Below are positions 10,153 to 18,247 of a stretch of DNA of 64,000 nucleotides, piece after piece. The translations under genes were made by a program, and so were the position numbers. Numbering within the stretch: position 1 is the first letter of the stretch; every line of letters begins with the position of its first letter. The stretch comes from Bradyrhizobium manausense (GTDB taxonomy: Bacteria > Pseudomonadota > Alphaproteobacteria > Rhizobiales > Xanthobacteraceae): the NCBI RefSeq assembly GCF_018131105.1, contig NZ_JAFCJI010000002.1, positions 1,272,367 through 1,336,366 on the forward strand. The letters run 5' to 3'. The notes beneath the pieces were generated by a model, which saw only the letters and a list, made by a program, of their open reading frames with translations, was not told the DNA's origin and ran no database searches.

Positions 10153-11175
10153 ATGAAGAAGCCGAGCAAGACTGCGACCTCGTCAGGATATTTGTTCAAT
10201 GATTCCCACATCCACCTGACCAATTACATTCAGGAAGGACCCGCGATCCGCGACTATCTGAAAATGATGGGTCCGACGATCAAGCGTTCGGTCCTGTTCG
10301 GGCTCCCGCTTCAGCAAACCTGGTCCTACATGGAGTCAGGAGACATTCCGCCCGCGTACTACATGCAGGCCGATGCGCCGCTCTATTATTACTCGTTCAC
10401 CGATGCGCAGATCGCCATGTCGTAGCTTTCGCTCAAGGAAGACGAGCGCGCGCGGTTCGATCCGATGATAAGCGGATTCAATCCGGCCGACATGTATGGC
10501 GTTGATCACATTCGCCGTGTTCTGACGACATTTCCAGGCGTGTTCTGCGGCATCGGCGAGTTTTCAGTCTACAAGGAGTTCGTATCGTCGAAGATCGCCG
10601 GCGAAAAGGCCAGCCTTACAAATCCGGCGCTCGACCGGATCCTCGAATTCGCGGGCGAGGTCGGATTGATCGCATTGCTCCATACCGACATCGAACGTCC
10701 CTTTCCAAAGATGGATCAGCCGCCGCACCTGGCCTTGCAGACAAAGGAGTTGTTCCTGAGGCATCGAAAGACCAAGATCATCTGGGCGCACATCGGACTC
10801 GGGCGCGTCGTTCGCCCGCTTGTGCAGCAGGCCGACGCCATTGCACGCGCGCTGAAAAACCCTGACCTCGATCACGTCTACTACGACATCTCCTGGGACG
10901 AGGTGTCGAAATACGCGACCGAGTCCGAGGAGAGCGCGAAACGTGTCTCGACCATCATCAATCGTCATGCGGACCGCTTCCTTTTCGGGACCGACTGCGT
11001 CGCGCCAAAGAATCGGCAAGCCATGGTCAAAGTGTTCGAAGGCTACGAGAAGATCTGGAAACGTCTGACCCCGGAAGCGAGGCGGATGGTTTGCTTTGAG
11101 AACCACGAGCGGCTGTTTGACCAGGCGAAGAAAGATGTCCGGGCCTGGGAGAAGGCCAATCTTGGAGCTGGCTGA
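10153..11175 (+). pseudogene. Metal-dependent (amidohydrolase-type) hydrolase gene interrupted by an in-frame TAG
   Basis: The frame runs from ATG 10153 (behind GGAGGAATGCC) to TGA 11173-11175, 340 sense codons, but codon 91 is TAG (10423-10425). Both sides read as one protein: the first part has the metal-binding start NDSHIHLTNYI, the second has GEFSVYKEFV, LLHTDI, WAHIGLGR and FGTDCVAP, as in TIM-barrel amidohydrolase-2 enzymes. Restart at ATG 10465 would lose the HxH metal ligands, so the truncated product should be inactive. It may be a recent nonsense mutation, a sequencing error or amber read-through. Its position after the AspT gene suggests it acted on the transported compound. Confidence 0.75.
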
Positions 11176-11340
11176 ACTCATCAAAATTGGCGCATCGCTC
11201 AGGCGTGCATAGTCGAAGCTTCGCTTCGATGTTCTTAGGAGACGACCGCCAAGAGCGGCCTATGCTCTCCCGCAAGCGGCAGAGGCCGAACAAACCCGCA
11301 GACAATCCTCGTGAAATCCATATGCGATTGCCCTGCCCCC

Positions 11341-11844
11341 TCACCGGTCCATTGGCACCCCGGCCCCGCGATGATACCGGCTGGAGAAGAACACCAGTGG
11401 TATCGTGTCGCGATGGTCGCAGTTCGAGACTTCGGCAATGATCAGCGTGTGGTCGCTGACATCGATTTGACGTGTGACCTCGCAGGCGAACCAGGCCATG
11501 CACCCCTGAAGGCGCGGCAGGCCGTCGACGATCTCGTAGTCCGGAGCGGCCCCGCTGTTCGGCTGGCTCGCGAAATGGCGCGAGAGGTCGCGGCCGTGGT
11601 CCGGCAGGACGTTGACGCAGTAGCGACCGGTCGCCGAGATCGCCCGGTGCATTCGTCCGGGCATGACCGAGACCAGCACCGTCGGTGGCGACAGGCTGAC
11701 GGTGACGAAACTGTTCGCCGTCATGCCGCAGACGTGACCGTGCTCGTCCAGCGCGGTCAGCACCGCGACGCCGGTCGCAAAGCGGGAGGCCGCTTCGCGG
11801 AATGACGCCGGGTTGGCCCGCGGCATCTCAGTCTCTGCTCGCAT
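11341..11844 (-). CDS. styB: Flavin reductase of a two-component monooxygenase (StyB-like)
   Basis: A 167-residue protein of the flavin reductase (HpaC/StyB) family that supplies reduced FAD to a partner oxygenase using NAD(P)H. Visible features are the N-terminal FREAASRFATGVAVLTA, the flavin-binding CGMTANSFVTVSLSPPTVLVSV (about 39-60) and the C-terminal LVFFSSRYHR. It begins 6 bases after the stop of the StyA-like gene, so the two are co-translated. ATG 11826 is an alternative start six residues in. The symbol rests on the partner. Between here and the hydrolase gene (11176-11340) I see nothing. Confidence 0.8.
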   Translation of the reverse strand: MRAETEMPRANPASFREAASRFATGVAVLTALDEHGHVCGMTANSFVTVSLSPPTVLVSVMPGRMHRAISATGRYCVNVLPDHGRDLSRHFASQPNSGAAPDYEIVDGLPRLQGCMAWFACEVTRQIDVSDHTLIIAEVSNCDHRDTIPLVFFSSRYHRGAGVPMDR

Positions 11845-11850
11845 CTGAAA

Positions 11851-13101
11851 TCACGCAATCGCCCTGACCGGCTCTGATGGCACCGACATGCGCTCGATCC
11901 AGGCCTGGATTCGCTGCGGCGTCGAGATGCGATCCCACTGGCGATCGGGGTAGTTGAAGTTCTCGGTGAACTCGTTGGCGAGCGCCGGATTCTGGCTCAT
12001 CGCGCCGATCAGCATGCCCAGCGCCTCCGAGGGCGGCTGCAGCATCACGTTGGTCCACCGCGAGGCCGCCAGCACGCGATCCTGCCGCTTCAGATCGATC
12101 GTCTCGCACAAGCGCGCGTCGAGCGCATCGGCTTTGACGATCTCCTCACCGAGCACGAAGGCCGCATAGGAGGCGACATTGGCGCCCTGCCCCATCATGG
12201 GATCGACGATGGCGTGGACGTCACCGAGCGCGATGGCGCATTTGCCGTCGTCGAACGCGACCACGGTGTTGCGCACGGTCGGAACCACGCCGCCTTGCAG
12301 CAGATCCTGCGGCTGCGCGAGATCGAACCGCGCGATGTCGATGCGGTCGTAGGTGGTCGGGTGGTGCTTCTCCAGCTTGCCCAGCAACACCCTCAGGAAG
12401 TGCTTCGGGTTGTCGTCATAGCTGAGCGTCGCCAGTTCCTCCATGTCGCCGCCCGGCACGTTCTCCATCAGCAACGCGTTGGCGATGCCGCCGAAGGTGA
12501 TGGTGGGGATCACGATCATCTCGCCATGGCCAGGCGAGACCGAGAGCGTGACATTCATCGGATCGGGCTGCCGTACGCCGGTGTAAAGCCCGACGCACAG
12601 CCGCCGTTGCGGCTGCGAATAGGGCGAGTGCTCCGGACGGTAAGTGAAGAGCTGGCCGAGCGGCCCCTTGCCGGTCGACACGACCAGGAGATCGAAACGC
12701 GCGACCAGCGGACGGATGTCGCGCTCCTCGATACGCCGGTACTCGATCTTGCCGCCGCGATTGACGAAGTCGTTCATCAACGCGGGGAGATAGATCCGGT
12801 AGTCGACGGCGCGGCTCGCCTTGGAGAAATCACCGCGAAAGCTCAGCGGCTGCGGAAAATTGAAGACATGGTCGTGGTAGTAATAATGATCGTTCGGATC
12901 GGTCCAGTGATTGACGCCGAGATAGTCCTCGCGCGCGATCGTCACGTGGTGATGCGCGACGGTGTTGAGGAGCCGGATGTCGCGGTACTCCTCCGGCGGC
13001 CGGTCGGTGATGACGGTGGCGTCCACGCCATGCTTCTGCAGGTAGAGCGCGAGATGCAGCCCGGCTATCCCGGCGCCGACAATTCCGATGTTGCGTGCCA
13101 C
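11851..13101 (-). CDS. styA: Styrene/indole monooxygenase oxygenase component (StyA-like)
   Basis: Encodes 416 residues from GTG 13099-13101 behind GGGGGAGA, very close to the StyA length (about 415). The N-terminus GIVGAGIAGLHLALYLQKHG (6-25) is the FAD dinucleotide fold. Further StyA signatures are RLLNTVAHHHVTI, SRAVDYRIYLP, LLVVSTGKGPLG, QRRLCVGLYTG, SPGHGEMIVIP, LGDVHAIVDPMMGQGANVASYAA and the C-terminal NFNYPDRQWDRISTPQRI. It uses reduced FAD from the partner reductase and O2 to epoxidise styrene-like or indole-like substrates. No styrene-oxide isomerase or phenylacetaldehyde dehydrogenase is nearby, so the role is more likely indole or another aromatic alkene. Confidence 0.85.
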   Translation of the reverse strand: MARNIGIVGAGIAGLHLALYLQKHGVDATVITDRPPEEYRDIRLLNTVAHHHVTIAREDYLGVNHWTDPNDHYYYHDHVFNFPQPLSFRGDFSKASRAVDYRIYLPALMNDFVNRGGKIEYRRIEERDIRPLVARFDLLVVSTGKGPLGQLFTYRPEHSPYSQPQRRLCVGLYTGVRQPDPMNVTLSVSPGHGEMIVIPTITFGGIANALLMENVPGGDMEELATLSYDDNPKHFLRVLLGKLEKHHPTTYDRIDIARFDLAQPQDLLQGGVVPTVRNTVVAFDDGKCAIALGDVHAIVDPMMGQGANVASYAAFVLGEEIVKADALDARLCETIDLKRQDRVLAASRWTNVMLQPPSEALGMLIGAMSQNPALANEFTENFNYPDRQWDRISTPQRIQAWIERMSVPSEPVRAIA

Positions 13102-13172
13102 GGTCGTCTCCCCCTGTTTTCCCTGATGGCGTGTTTTGAGGAAGCCTAGCGGCACGCCGGATTGCGCACTAC

Positions 13173-13198
13173 GGAATAAATAGGATATAATTTATTCC
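13173..13198. promoter_or_regulatory. Palindromic LysR-type operator between styA and the LysR gene
   Basis: GGAATAAAT-N8-ATTTATTCC is a perfect 9-bp inverted repeat in the 112-base divergent region, in a conspicuously AT-rich patch. It lies 16-41 bases before the LysR start and about 72 bases before the styA start, a typical place for a LysR autoregulatory and activation site. Binding is inferred. Confidence 0.6.
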
Positions 13199-13213
13199 AA
13201 ACGGGAATGAACG

Positions 13214-14143
13214 ATGGACCGGATCGATTGCCTGCGTGCTTTCGTTCGCACCCTCGAGGGCGGCAGCTTCTCGGCTGCTGCGAAAGAGCTTGGCATCGGC
13301 CAACCCGCGATCAGCAAGCGCATCGCCACGCTGGAGAGCGAATTCGGCGCGCAGCTGTTTTCGCGGACGACACGAACGCTGAAACCGACGGCCGAGGCGC
13401 ATCGCATCTATGATCTCGCGCGGCAGATCCTCGACAGTTTCGACATGGCGCGGGCGAGTGCGGTGGAAGCGGCGCCCCGCCCCACCGGCACACTGAGGAT
13501 CGGCGTTCCCTCGTCATTCGGGCGCCGCTACATGATGCCGATCATCGCCGAATATGTGCGGAATTATCCGGAGGTGCGGGTCGACATCCGCTTCAGCGAA
13601 CGGTTCGTCAATCTGGTGGAGGAAGGCATCGAACTGGCGCTGCGGATTGGCAATCTGGAGGCGAGCACGCTGGTCGCGCGCCGGCTCGGCACCGTGCAGC
13701 GCCATCTGGTCGCGACACCCACTTATCTGCACGGCCGGCCGATGCCGCGCACGCCGGACGATCTCGGCTCGCACCAGTGCATCGTCTATTCCAGGATGTC
13801 GCCGGCACACCAATGGGCCTTCGAATCCGAGCACGGCCGTCATGTCGCATCCATCAACGGCCCGATTCACGTCGACGATGCCGATGCGATGCAGGAGGCG
13901 ACGATGCAGCATCTCGGCATCGCCATCCTGCCTGACTGGAATGCCGCGGACGGCCTGCGCAGCGGCGAGCTCGAGCATGTGCTTCCGGACTACAGTATCG
14001 CCGCATTGCCCCTGCATGCGGTCTATCCAGAGACGCATTGGATGTCGCTGCGCGCGCGAAGCTTTCTGGATCTGCTGGTCGAACGCGCCGGGCATTTCGT
14101 GCTGCCGTCATCGCATACCCAGGCCGCCGGGGCCGGCGGTTGA
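13214..14143 (+). CDS. LysR-family transcriptional regulator
   Basis: A 309-residue protein with an N-terminal winged helix (MDRIDCLRAFVRTLEGGSFSAAAKELGIGQPAISKRIATLE at the front, helix-turn-helix about 18-38) and a periplasmic-binding-like effector domain from about residue 90 (GTLRIGVPSSFGRRYMMPII). It is divergent from the styAB-like pair and the shared palindrome lies just before its start, so it probably senses an aromatic inducer and activates styAB. The luciferase-like gene downstream starts 21 bases after its stop. Confidence 0.88.
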   Translation: MDRIDCLRAFVRTLEGGSFSAAAKELGIGQPAISKRIATLESEFGAQLFSRTTRTLKPTAEAHRIYDLARQILDSFDMARASAVEAAPRPTGTLRIGVPSSFGRRYMMPIIAEYVRNYPEVRVDIRFSERFVNLVEEGIELALRIGNLEASTLVARRLGTVQRHLVATPTYLHGRPMPRTPDDLGSHQCIVYSRMSPAHQWAFESEHGRHVASINGPIHVDDADAMQEATMQHLGIAILPDWNAADGLRSGELEHVLPDYSIAALPLHAVYPETHWMSLRARSFLDLLVERAGHFVLPSSHTQAAGAGG

Positions 14144-14164
14144 CGCCCTCCCTTCCATCATTAA

Positions 14165-15196
14165 ATGACGCCCATGAAAAAGATCGGATTCCTGTCCTTC
14201 GGACACTGGACGCCCTCGCCGCAATCGCAGACGCGTTCGGCGGCGGACACGCTCCTGCAGTCGATCGAGCTCGCCGTCGCGGCCGAGCAGCTCGGCGCGG
14301 ACGGTGCCTATTTCCGCGTCCATCATTTCGCGCGGCAGCTGGCGTCGCCCTTCCCGCTGCTTGCCGCGGTCGGCGCCAAGACGAGCAAGATCGAGATCGG
14401 CACGGCCGTGATCGACATGCGTTACGAAAACCCGCTCTACATGGTGGAGGACGCAAGCTCTGCCGATCTCATCGCCGGCGGCCGGCTCCAGCTCGGCATC
14501 AGCCGCGGCTCGCCGGAGCAGGTGATCGATGGCTGGCGCTATTTCGGCTATCGCCCGGCCGAGGGCCAGAGCGACGCCGACATGGGGCGCCGCCACGCCG
14601 AAGTCTTTCTCGACCTGCTGCGCGGCGAAGGATTTGCGGAGCCCAATCCGCAACCGATGTTTCCCAATCCGCCCGGGCTGTTGCGTCTGGAGCCCGTCGC
14701 CACAGGCCTGCGCGAACGCATCTGGTGGGGCGCCGGCTCGAACGCGACCGCGGTGTGGGCCGCGCAACTCGGCATGAATTTGCAGAGCTCGACGCTGAAG
14801 AACGATGAGACCGGCGAAGCCTTTCACGTGCAGCAAGCCGCGCAGATCCGAGCCTATCGCGCGGCGTGGACGGAAGCCGGCCATACAGGCACGCCGCGCG
14901 TCTCCGTCAGCCGCAGCATCTTCGCGCTGATGGACGATCGCGACCGCGCCTATTTCGGCAGCGAGCGCGGCGGCGAGGACCAGATCGGCTTCATCGATCC
15001 CCGCACCCGCGCGATCTTCGGCCGGAGTTATGCCGCGGAGCCGGATGCGCTGATCGCGCAGCTCAAGCAGGACGAGGCGATCGCCGAGGCCGACACGCTG
15101 CTGCTGACGATCCCCAACCAGCTCGGTGTGGATTATTGCGCGCACGCGATCGAGGCGATCCTGAAGCACGTCGCGCCGGCGCTGGGGTGGCGGTGA
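14165..15196 (+). CDS. LLM-class (luciferase-like) flavin-dependent oxidoreductase
   Basis: A 343-residue bacterial-luciferase-fold protein. Signatures are the N-terminal KIGFLSFGHW, AEQLGADGAYFRVHHFA, SKIEIGTAVIDMRYENPLYMVEDASSADLI and GRLQLGISRGSPEQ. Such enzymes use FMNH2 or F420 with O2 to oxidise organic substrates. The start could be ATG 14165 or ATG 14174; neither has a strong ribosome site. It follows the LysR gene closely and may share its transcript. Whether it takes part in the styAB pathway is unknown. Confidence 0.8.
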   Translation: MTPMKKIGFLSFGHWTPSPQSQTRSAADTLLQSIELAVAAEQLGADGAYFRVHHFARQLASPFPLLAAVGAKTSKIEIGTAVIDMRYENPLYMVEDASSADLIAGGRLQLGISRGSPEQVIDGWRYFGYRPAEGQSDADMGRRHAEVFLDLLRGEGFAEPNPQPMFPNPPGLLRLEPVATGLRERIWWGAGSNATAVWAAQLGMNLQSSTLKNDETGEAFHVQQAAQIRAYRAAWTEAGHTGTPRVSVSRSIFALMDDRDRAYFGSERGGEDQIGFIDPRTRAIFGRSYAAEPDALIAQLKQDEAIAEADTLLLTIPNQLGVDYCAHAIEAILKHVAPALGWR

Positions 15197-15263
15197 GACG
15201 AACAGCGACATGCTCCAGGCAAGACAATCGCACATGGCATTTCGAGCGACCTGAGCGCGCGCC

Positions 15264-15396
15264 TCGTCCTTCGAGACGACCGCTTCGCGGTCTCCTCAGG
15301 ATGAGGCTAAGCAGCTGCGGCGCGGCTTGAAACGAATGCAGCGCACTCCCTCCTCATCCTGAGGAGCCCGCCGAAAGCGGGCGTCTCGAAGGATGG
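15264..15396. repeat. Large composite palindrome (133 bases)
   Basis: The left half (15264-15306) and right half (15352-15396) are near-complete reverse complements: both contain TCCTTCGAGACG and CTCCTCAGGATGAGG around a small internal GC hairpin (ACCGCTTCGCGGT on the left, CCCGCCGAAAGCGGG on the right). The centre is 45 unrelated bases. It lies in the convergent gap between the luciferase-like gene and the TetR gene. It looks like a dispersed palindromic intergenic element and may also terminate both transcripts. Confidence 0.75.
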
Positions 15397-15445
15397 TCGC
15401 TGGCAAGCTTCGCGCCACGCCCTTATCACGTGAGATAAGAGCCCC

Positions 15446-16066
15446 TCACCCCGCCTTCACGCTCGCATCGATCAGCAGCTTCGCCGCCGCGAGCGCCGAT
15501 TGCGCGGGGCCGTCTTCGGACTGCTGACCGGTGACGTAGATGCCTTCGATCAGCAGCAGCAGCGCATCGCCGAGAACGTTCGGCTGCCGCGCGCCCATTT
15601 GGGCGGCGAGTTCGCGCAGGCGCTTGCGGAAGACCTTCTTGTGGGCTTCGGCAACCTGACGCGCGGGATTGTCGCGCGAGGGATATTCCACCGCGGCGTT
15701 GCTGAGGCCGCAGCCGCGATAGCCTTTGCTCACGGCGCGCGAGGAGAGCTGGCCGATATAGGCGAGCACATGATCGCGCGCGTTGCCGTAGGCCTTGCCG
15801 CCGTGTCGCTCGAAATTGTCCCAGAAGTTCAGATCGTAGTCGCGCAAATAGGCGGCGGCGAGATCGTCCTTGGAGGCGAAGCTGCGATAGAGGCTGGGTT
15901 TTGTCACCCCGGCCCGATCCACGACTTCGTCGACGCCGACGGCCCGGATGCCTTCGCGGTAGAACAACTCGCTGGCGGAGGCGCGTATGCGGTCGGCGGC
16001 CCGAAGCGGGGCTGCGGCGGGTTTTTCAACTTTTCGCGGCATCTGGCCTGGTCCGGTTTTCGGCAT
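15446..16066 (-). CDS. TetR-family transcriptional repressor
   Basis: A 206-residue protein with the N-terminal TetR helix-turn-helix at about residues 26-74 (RIRASASELFYREGIRAVG, VVDRAGVTKPSLYRSFASKDDLAAAYL) and a variable helical ligand domain. An internal Met (start at 16042) would give a shorter form without the basic lead. It is divergent from an MFS gene, and a long inverted repeat lies between them. It most likely represses the transporter and itself until a substrate of the pump binds. Confidence 0.88.
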   Translation of the reverse strand: MPKTGPGQMPRKVEKPAAAPLRAADRIRASASELFYREGIRAVGVDEVVDRAGVTKPSLYRSFASKDDLAAAYLRDYDLNFWDNFERHGGKAYGNARDHVLAYIGQLSSRAVSKGYRGCGLSNAAVEYPSRDNPARQVAEAHKKVFRKRLRELAAQMGARQPNVLGDALLLLIEGIYVTGQQSEDGPAQSALAAAKLLIDASVKAG

Positions 16067-16081
16067 GACTCGTGTCCGGGC

Positions 16082-16111
16082 TTGACAATGTTACTGACCG
16101 GTACGTATTAG
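16082..16111 (+). promoter_or_regulatory. Sigma70-like promoter of the MFS gene
   Basis: TTGACA (16082-16087) is followed after 18 bases by TATTAG (16106-16111). The -10 region lies inside the left arm of the TetR inverted repeat, so repressor binding would block polymerase. Prediction from sequence only. Confidence 0.5.
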
Positions 16112-16141
16112 TACCGCATCGCAATACGTACCGGTAAGTAA
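16091..16141. promoter_or_regulatory. TetR operator (19-bp inverted repeat)
   Basis: TTACTGACCGGTACGTATT (16091-16109) and AATACGTACCGGTAAGTAA (16123-16141) are reverse complements with one mismatch, separated by 13 bases. The right arm ends one base before the MFS start codon and so covers its ribosome site; the left arm overlaps the -10 box. Each arm also contains the short palindrome ACCGGT, so two dimers may bind. Confidence 0.75.
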
Positions 16142-16142
16142 C

Positions 16143-17438
16143 ATGCCACCAGCCTCCGTTCAATCCTCCCCCGTCTCGCGGCGGCCGTTCGGCCCGAAAT
16201 ACGCCTTCGTGGTCATCGCCGTGATCTTCCTGGCGCTGCTGGCCTCCGCCGGCCTGCGCGCGACGCCGGGCGTGCTGATGCTGCCGCTGCAGAAAGCCTT
16301 TGGCTGGGACGTCAGCGTGATCTCGTCGTCAGCGGCCGTCGGCATCTTTCTTTACGGCCTCGCTGGTCCGTTCGCCGCAGCCGTGATGCAGCGCTTCGGC
16401 ATCCGCCGCACCGTGCTGGGCGCACTGATGCTGATGTCGGTCTCGACGGCCGCGAGCTACTTCATGACCGCGCCATGGCAATTGTTCCTGACCTGGGGAC
16501 TGCTCTCCGGCATCGGCTCGGGCGCGGTCGCCAACGTGCTCGGCGCCACCATCGTCAATCGCTGGTTCACGACCAATCGCGGCCTCGTCATGGGACTGCT
16601 GACGGCAAGCACCGCCACCGGCACGCTCATCTTCATGCCGGGCCTCGCTTCGCTGGTCGAATGGGGCGGCTGGCAGCCCGTGGTGCTGACGGTGGCCGCA
16701 TGCTGCGCGGCCCTGATTCCGCTGATCTATTTTCTGGTGCCCGAACGGCCCGCTGCGATCGGCCTGCGCTCCTATGGCAGTCCGCATGAGGACCTGCCGG
16801 CAGCACCCGCGCTGGGAAATCCGTTCGTCGCCGCGATCAGCAACCTCGTGCGCGCGGCCAAGGTGCCGACGTTCTGGTTCCTGTTCGCGACCTTCTTCAT
16901 CTGCGGCTTCACCACCAACGGCCTCGTCGGGACGCATCTGATCGCGTTCTGCGGCGACCACGGCATCTTCGAGGTGCAGGCCGCGAGCCTGCTGGCGCTG
17001 ATGGGATTCTTCGACCTGTTCGGCACCACGCTGTCGGGCTGGCTCACCGACCGTTTCGATCCACGCAAGCTGCTGTTCTTCTATTATGGCCTGCGCGGGC
17101 TGTCGCTGATCTACCTGCCCTACTCCGACTTCTCCTTCGTCAGCCTGTCGGTCTTCGCCGTGTTCTACGGCCTCGACTGGATCGCGACCGTGCCGCCGAC
17201 CGTGCGCATCGCCAATGAAGCGTTCGGCGACAAGAACGCGCCGCTGATCTTCGGCTGGGTGGTGGCCGGCCACCAGCTCGGTGCTGCCAGCGCCGCATTC
17301 TTCGCCGGCTTCATGCGGTCGTCGCAAGGCGATTACATGCAAGCCTTCATGATCGCGGGCGCAACCGGCATCGTCGCGGCCGTGCTGTCGCTGATGATCG
17401 GCCGGCGGCCGGTGCAGCCGCAGCTCGCCACGGCGTAA
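16143..17438 (+). CDS. MFS transporter (monocarboxylate/oxalate-formate-like group)
   Basis: A 431-residue protein with 12 predicted hydrophobic segments in two halves and a cytoplasmic loop around residue 215-240. The N-half contains GLRATPGVLMLPLQKAFGWDVSVISSSAAVGIFLYGLAGPFAAAVMQRFGIRR-type spacing, and the second half opens with TFWFLFATFFICGFTTNGLVGTH, features of the MCT/OFA-like major facilitators. It is divergent from the TetR gene and controlled through the 16091-16141 operator. It might import an organic acid or export a toxic compound; the sequence does not decide. Confidence 0.85.
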   Translation: MPPASVQSSPVSRRPFGPKYAFVVIAVIFLALLASAGLRATPGVLMLPLQKAFGWDVSVISSSAAVGIFLYGLAGPFAAAVMQRFGIRRTVLGALMLMSVSTAASYFMTAPWQLFLTWGLLSGIGSGAVANVLGATIVNRWFTTNRGLVMGLLTASTATGTLIFMPGLASLVEWGGWQPVVLTVAACCAALIPLIYFLVPERPAAIGLRSYGSPHEDLPAAPALGNPFVAAISNLVRAAKVPTFWFLFATFFICGFTTNGLVGTHLIAFCGDHGIFEVQAASLLALMGFFDLFGTTLSGWLTDRFDPRKLLFFYYGLRGLSLIYLPYSDFSFVSLSVFAVFYGLDWIATVPPTVRIANEAFGDKNAPLIFGWVVAGHQLGAASAAFFAGFMRSSQGDYMQAFMIAGATGIVAAVLSLMIGRRPVQPQLATA

Positions 17439-17465
17439 GCGCGCGCCTGTCTCCGCAAGCAAACG

Positions 17466-17499
17466 CCACGACCTCCCGCCATTCTACCGGAGGTCGTGG
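17466..17499 (+). terminator. Hairpin after the MFS gene
   Basis: CCACGACCTCC and GGAGGTCGTGG form a perfect 11-bp stem with a 12-base loop, 28 bases after the MFS stop. The following bases (TTGACTTC) are only weakly T-rich. Probable transcript end. Confidence 0.6.
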
Positions 17500-17560
17500 T
17501 TGACTTCAGCCACTACCCTGACAATGATGCCGTGGGGACATCGGAAGATCAGGGGCTGGA

Positions 17561-18136
17561 ATGCGTGGTGGGGTTCTGGGGATTTTTGTCGTCGCTGCGT
17601 TTCTTTCCGGGTGTGCATCGGGTCCAGCGGGCAACGTTGCCCTGACTGATAACGTCAAGCCAAGCGGCTCGCGCCTCGTCATCTATCGTTCGTCGGCGCT
17701 CGGATTTGCCGTCATGCCCAACTACGCCGTCGACGGGCGCGTGATTGGCGGCAGTCAGGCCGCCGGGTTCCTGTCGTGCGATCTGCCTCCGGGCCGTCAC
17801 GAGGTTGCCGTCAACAATCTGCCGCTGAGCACCAATCTGTTCGGGCAGGGAAGCGAGAAGGTCAGCATCGACCTGCGCGCCGGCAGCACCACCTACCTGT
17901 CCGCCCAACCGCAGATGGGAATCATAACGCCCGGCGCGATCACCCTGGTCCAGGTCACGGAAGGGGCCGCTCCGACGTCGCCGGCCTGCATCAGAGCCCG
18001 GGATCATGCGGCGCGTGATCCTGGCCGCTTCGCAGCCACAGCGCGGATGAATCGACCTGCTGATCTCACGTCTCGATCGCTGCACAGCGATCGCAGCGTC
18101 AGCGCTCTGAATATTGATTTCGTTAAGGAAATTTGA
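17561..18136 (+). CDS. DUF2846-like lipoprotein, probably frameshifted near its end
   Basis: A 191-residue frame with a lipoprotein signal: a hydrophobic stretch ending AFLSGC, with lipidation expected at the Cys near residue 17. The body (SRLVIYRSSALGFAVMPNYAVDGRVIG, CDLPPGRHEVAV, TTYLSAQPQMG) resembles small DUF2846 lipoproteins. After about residue 134 the product becomes Arg/Ala-rich and unlike the family. In another frame the same DNA reads GRSDVAGLHQSPGSCGA and stops at 18018, a more natural end with a Cys. A one-base slip at the GGGG run 17963-17966 would explain this. The function is unknown. Confidence 0.65.
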   Translation: MRGGVLGIFVVAAFLSGCASGPAGNVALTDNVKPSGSRLVIYRSSALGFAVMPNYAVDGRVIGGSQAAGFLSCDLPPGRHEVAVNNLPLSTNLFGQGSEKVSIDLRAGSTTYLSAQPQMGIITPGAITLVQVTEGAAPTSPACIRARDHAARDPGRFAATARMNRPADLTSRSLHSDRSVSALNIDFVKEI

Positions 18137-18247
18137 AATACTGTTGCCACGACGCGGGCGGTTCGAAGGCACGCGCAGGAGCTGAGAGTTCGCGTTGCGT
18201 CCAGCTCCATCTCAATCAACCGAAACAATTTGTGGCGGTCCCGGCGG

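Noticed and set aside
15264..15396. A CRISPR array
   Set aside because: There are only two inverted halves with internal hairpins, no regular spacers and no cas genes anywhere in the window.
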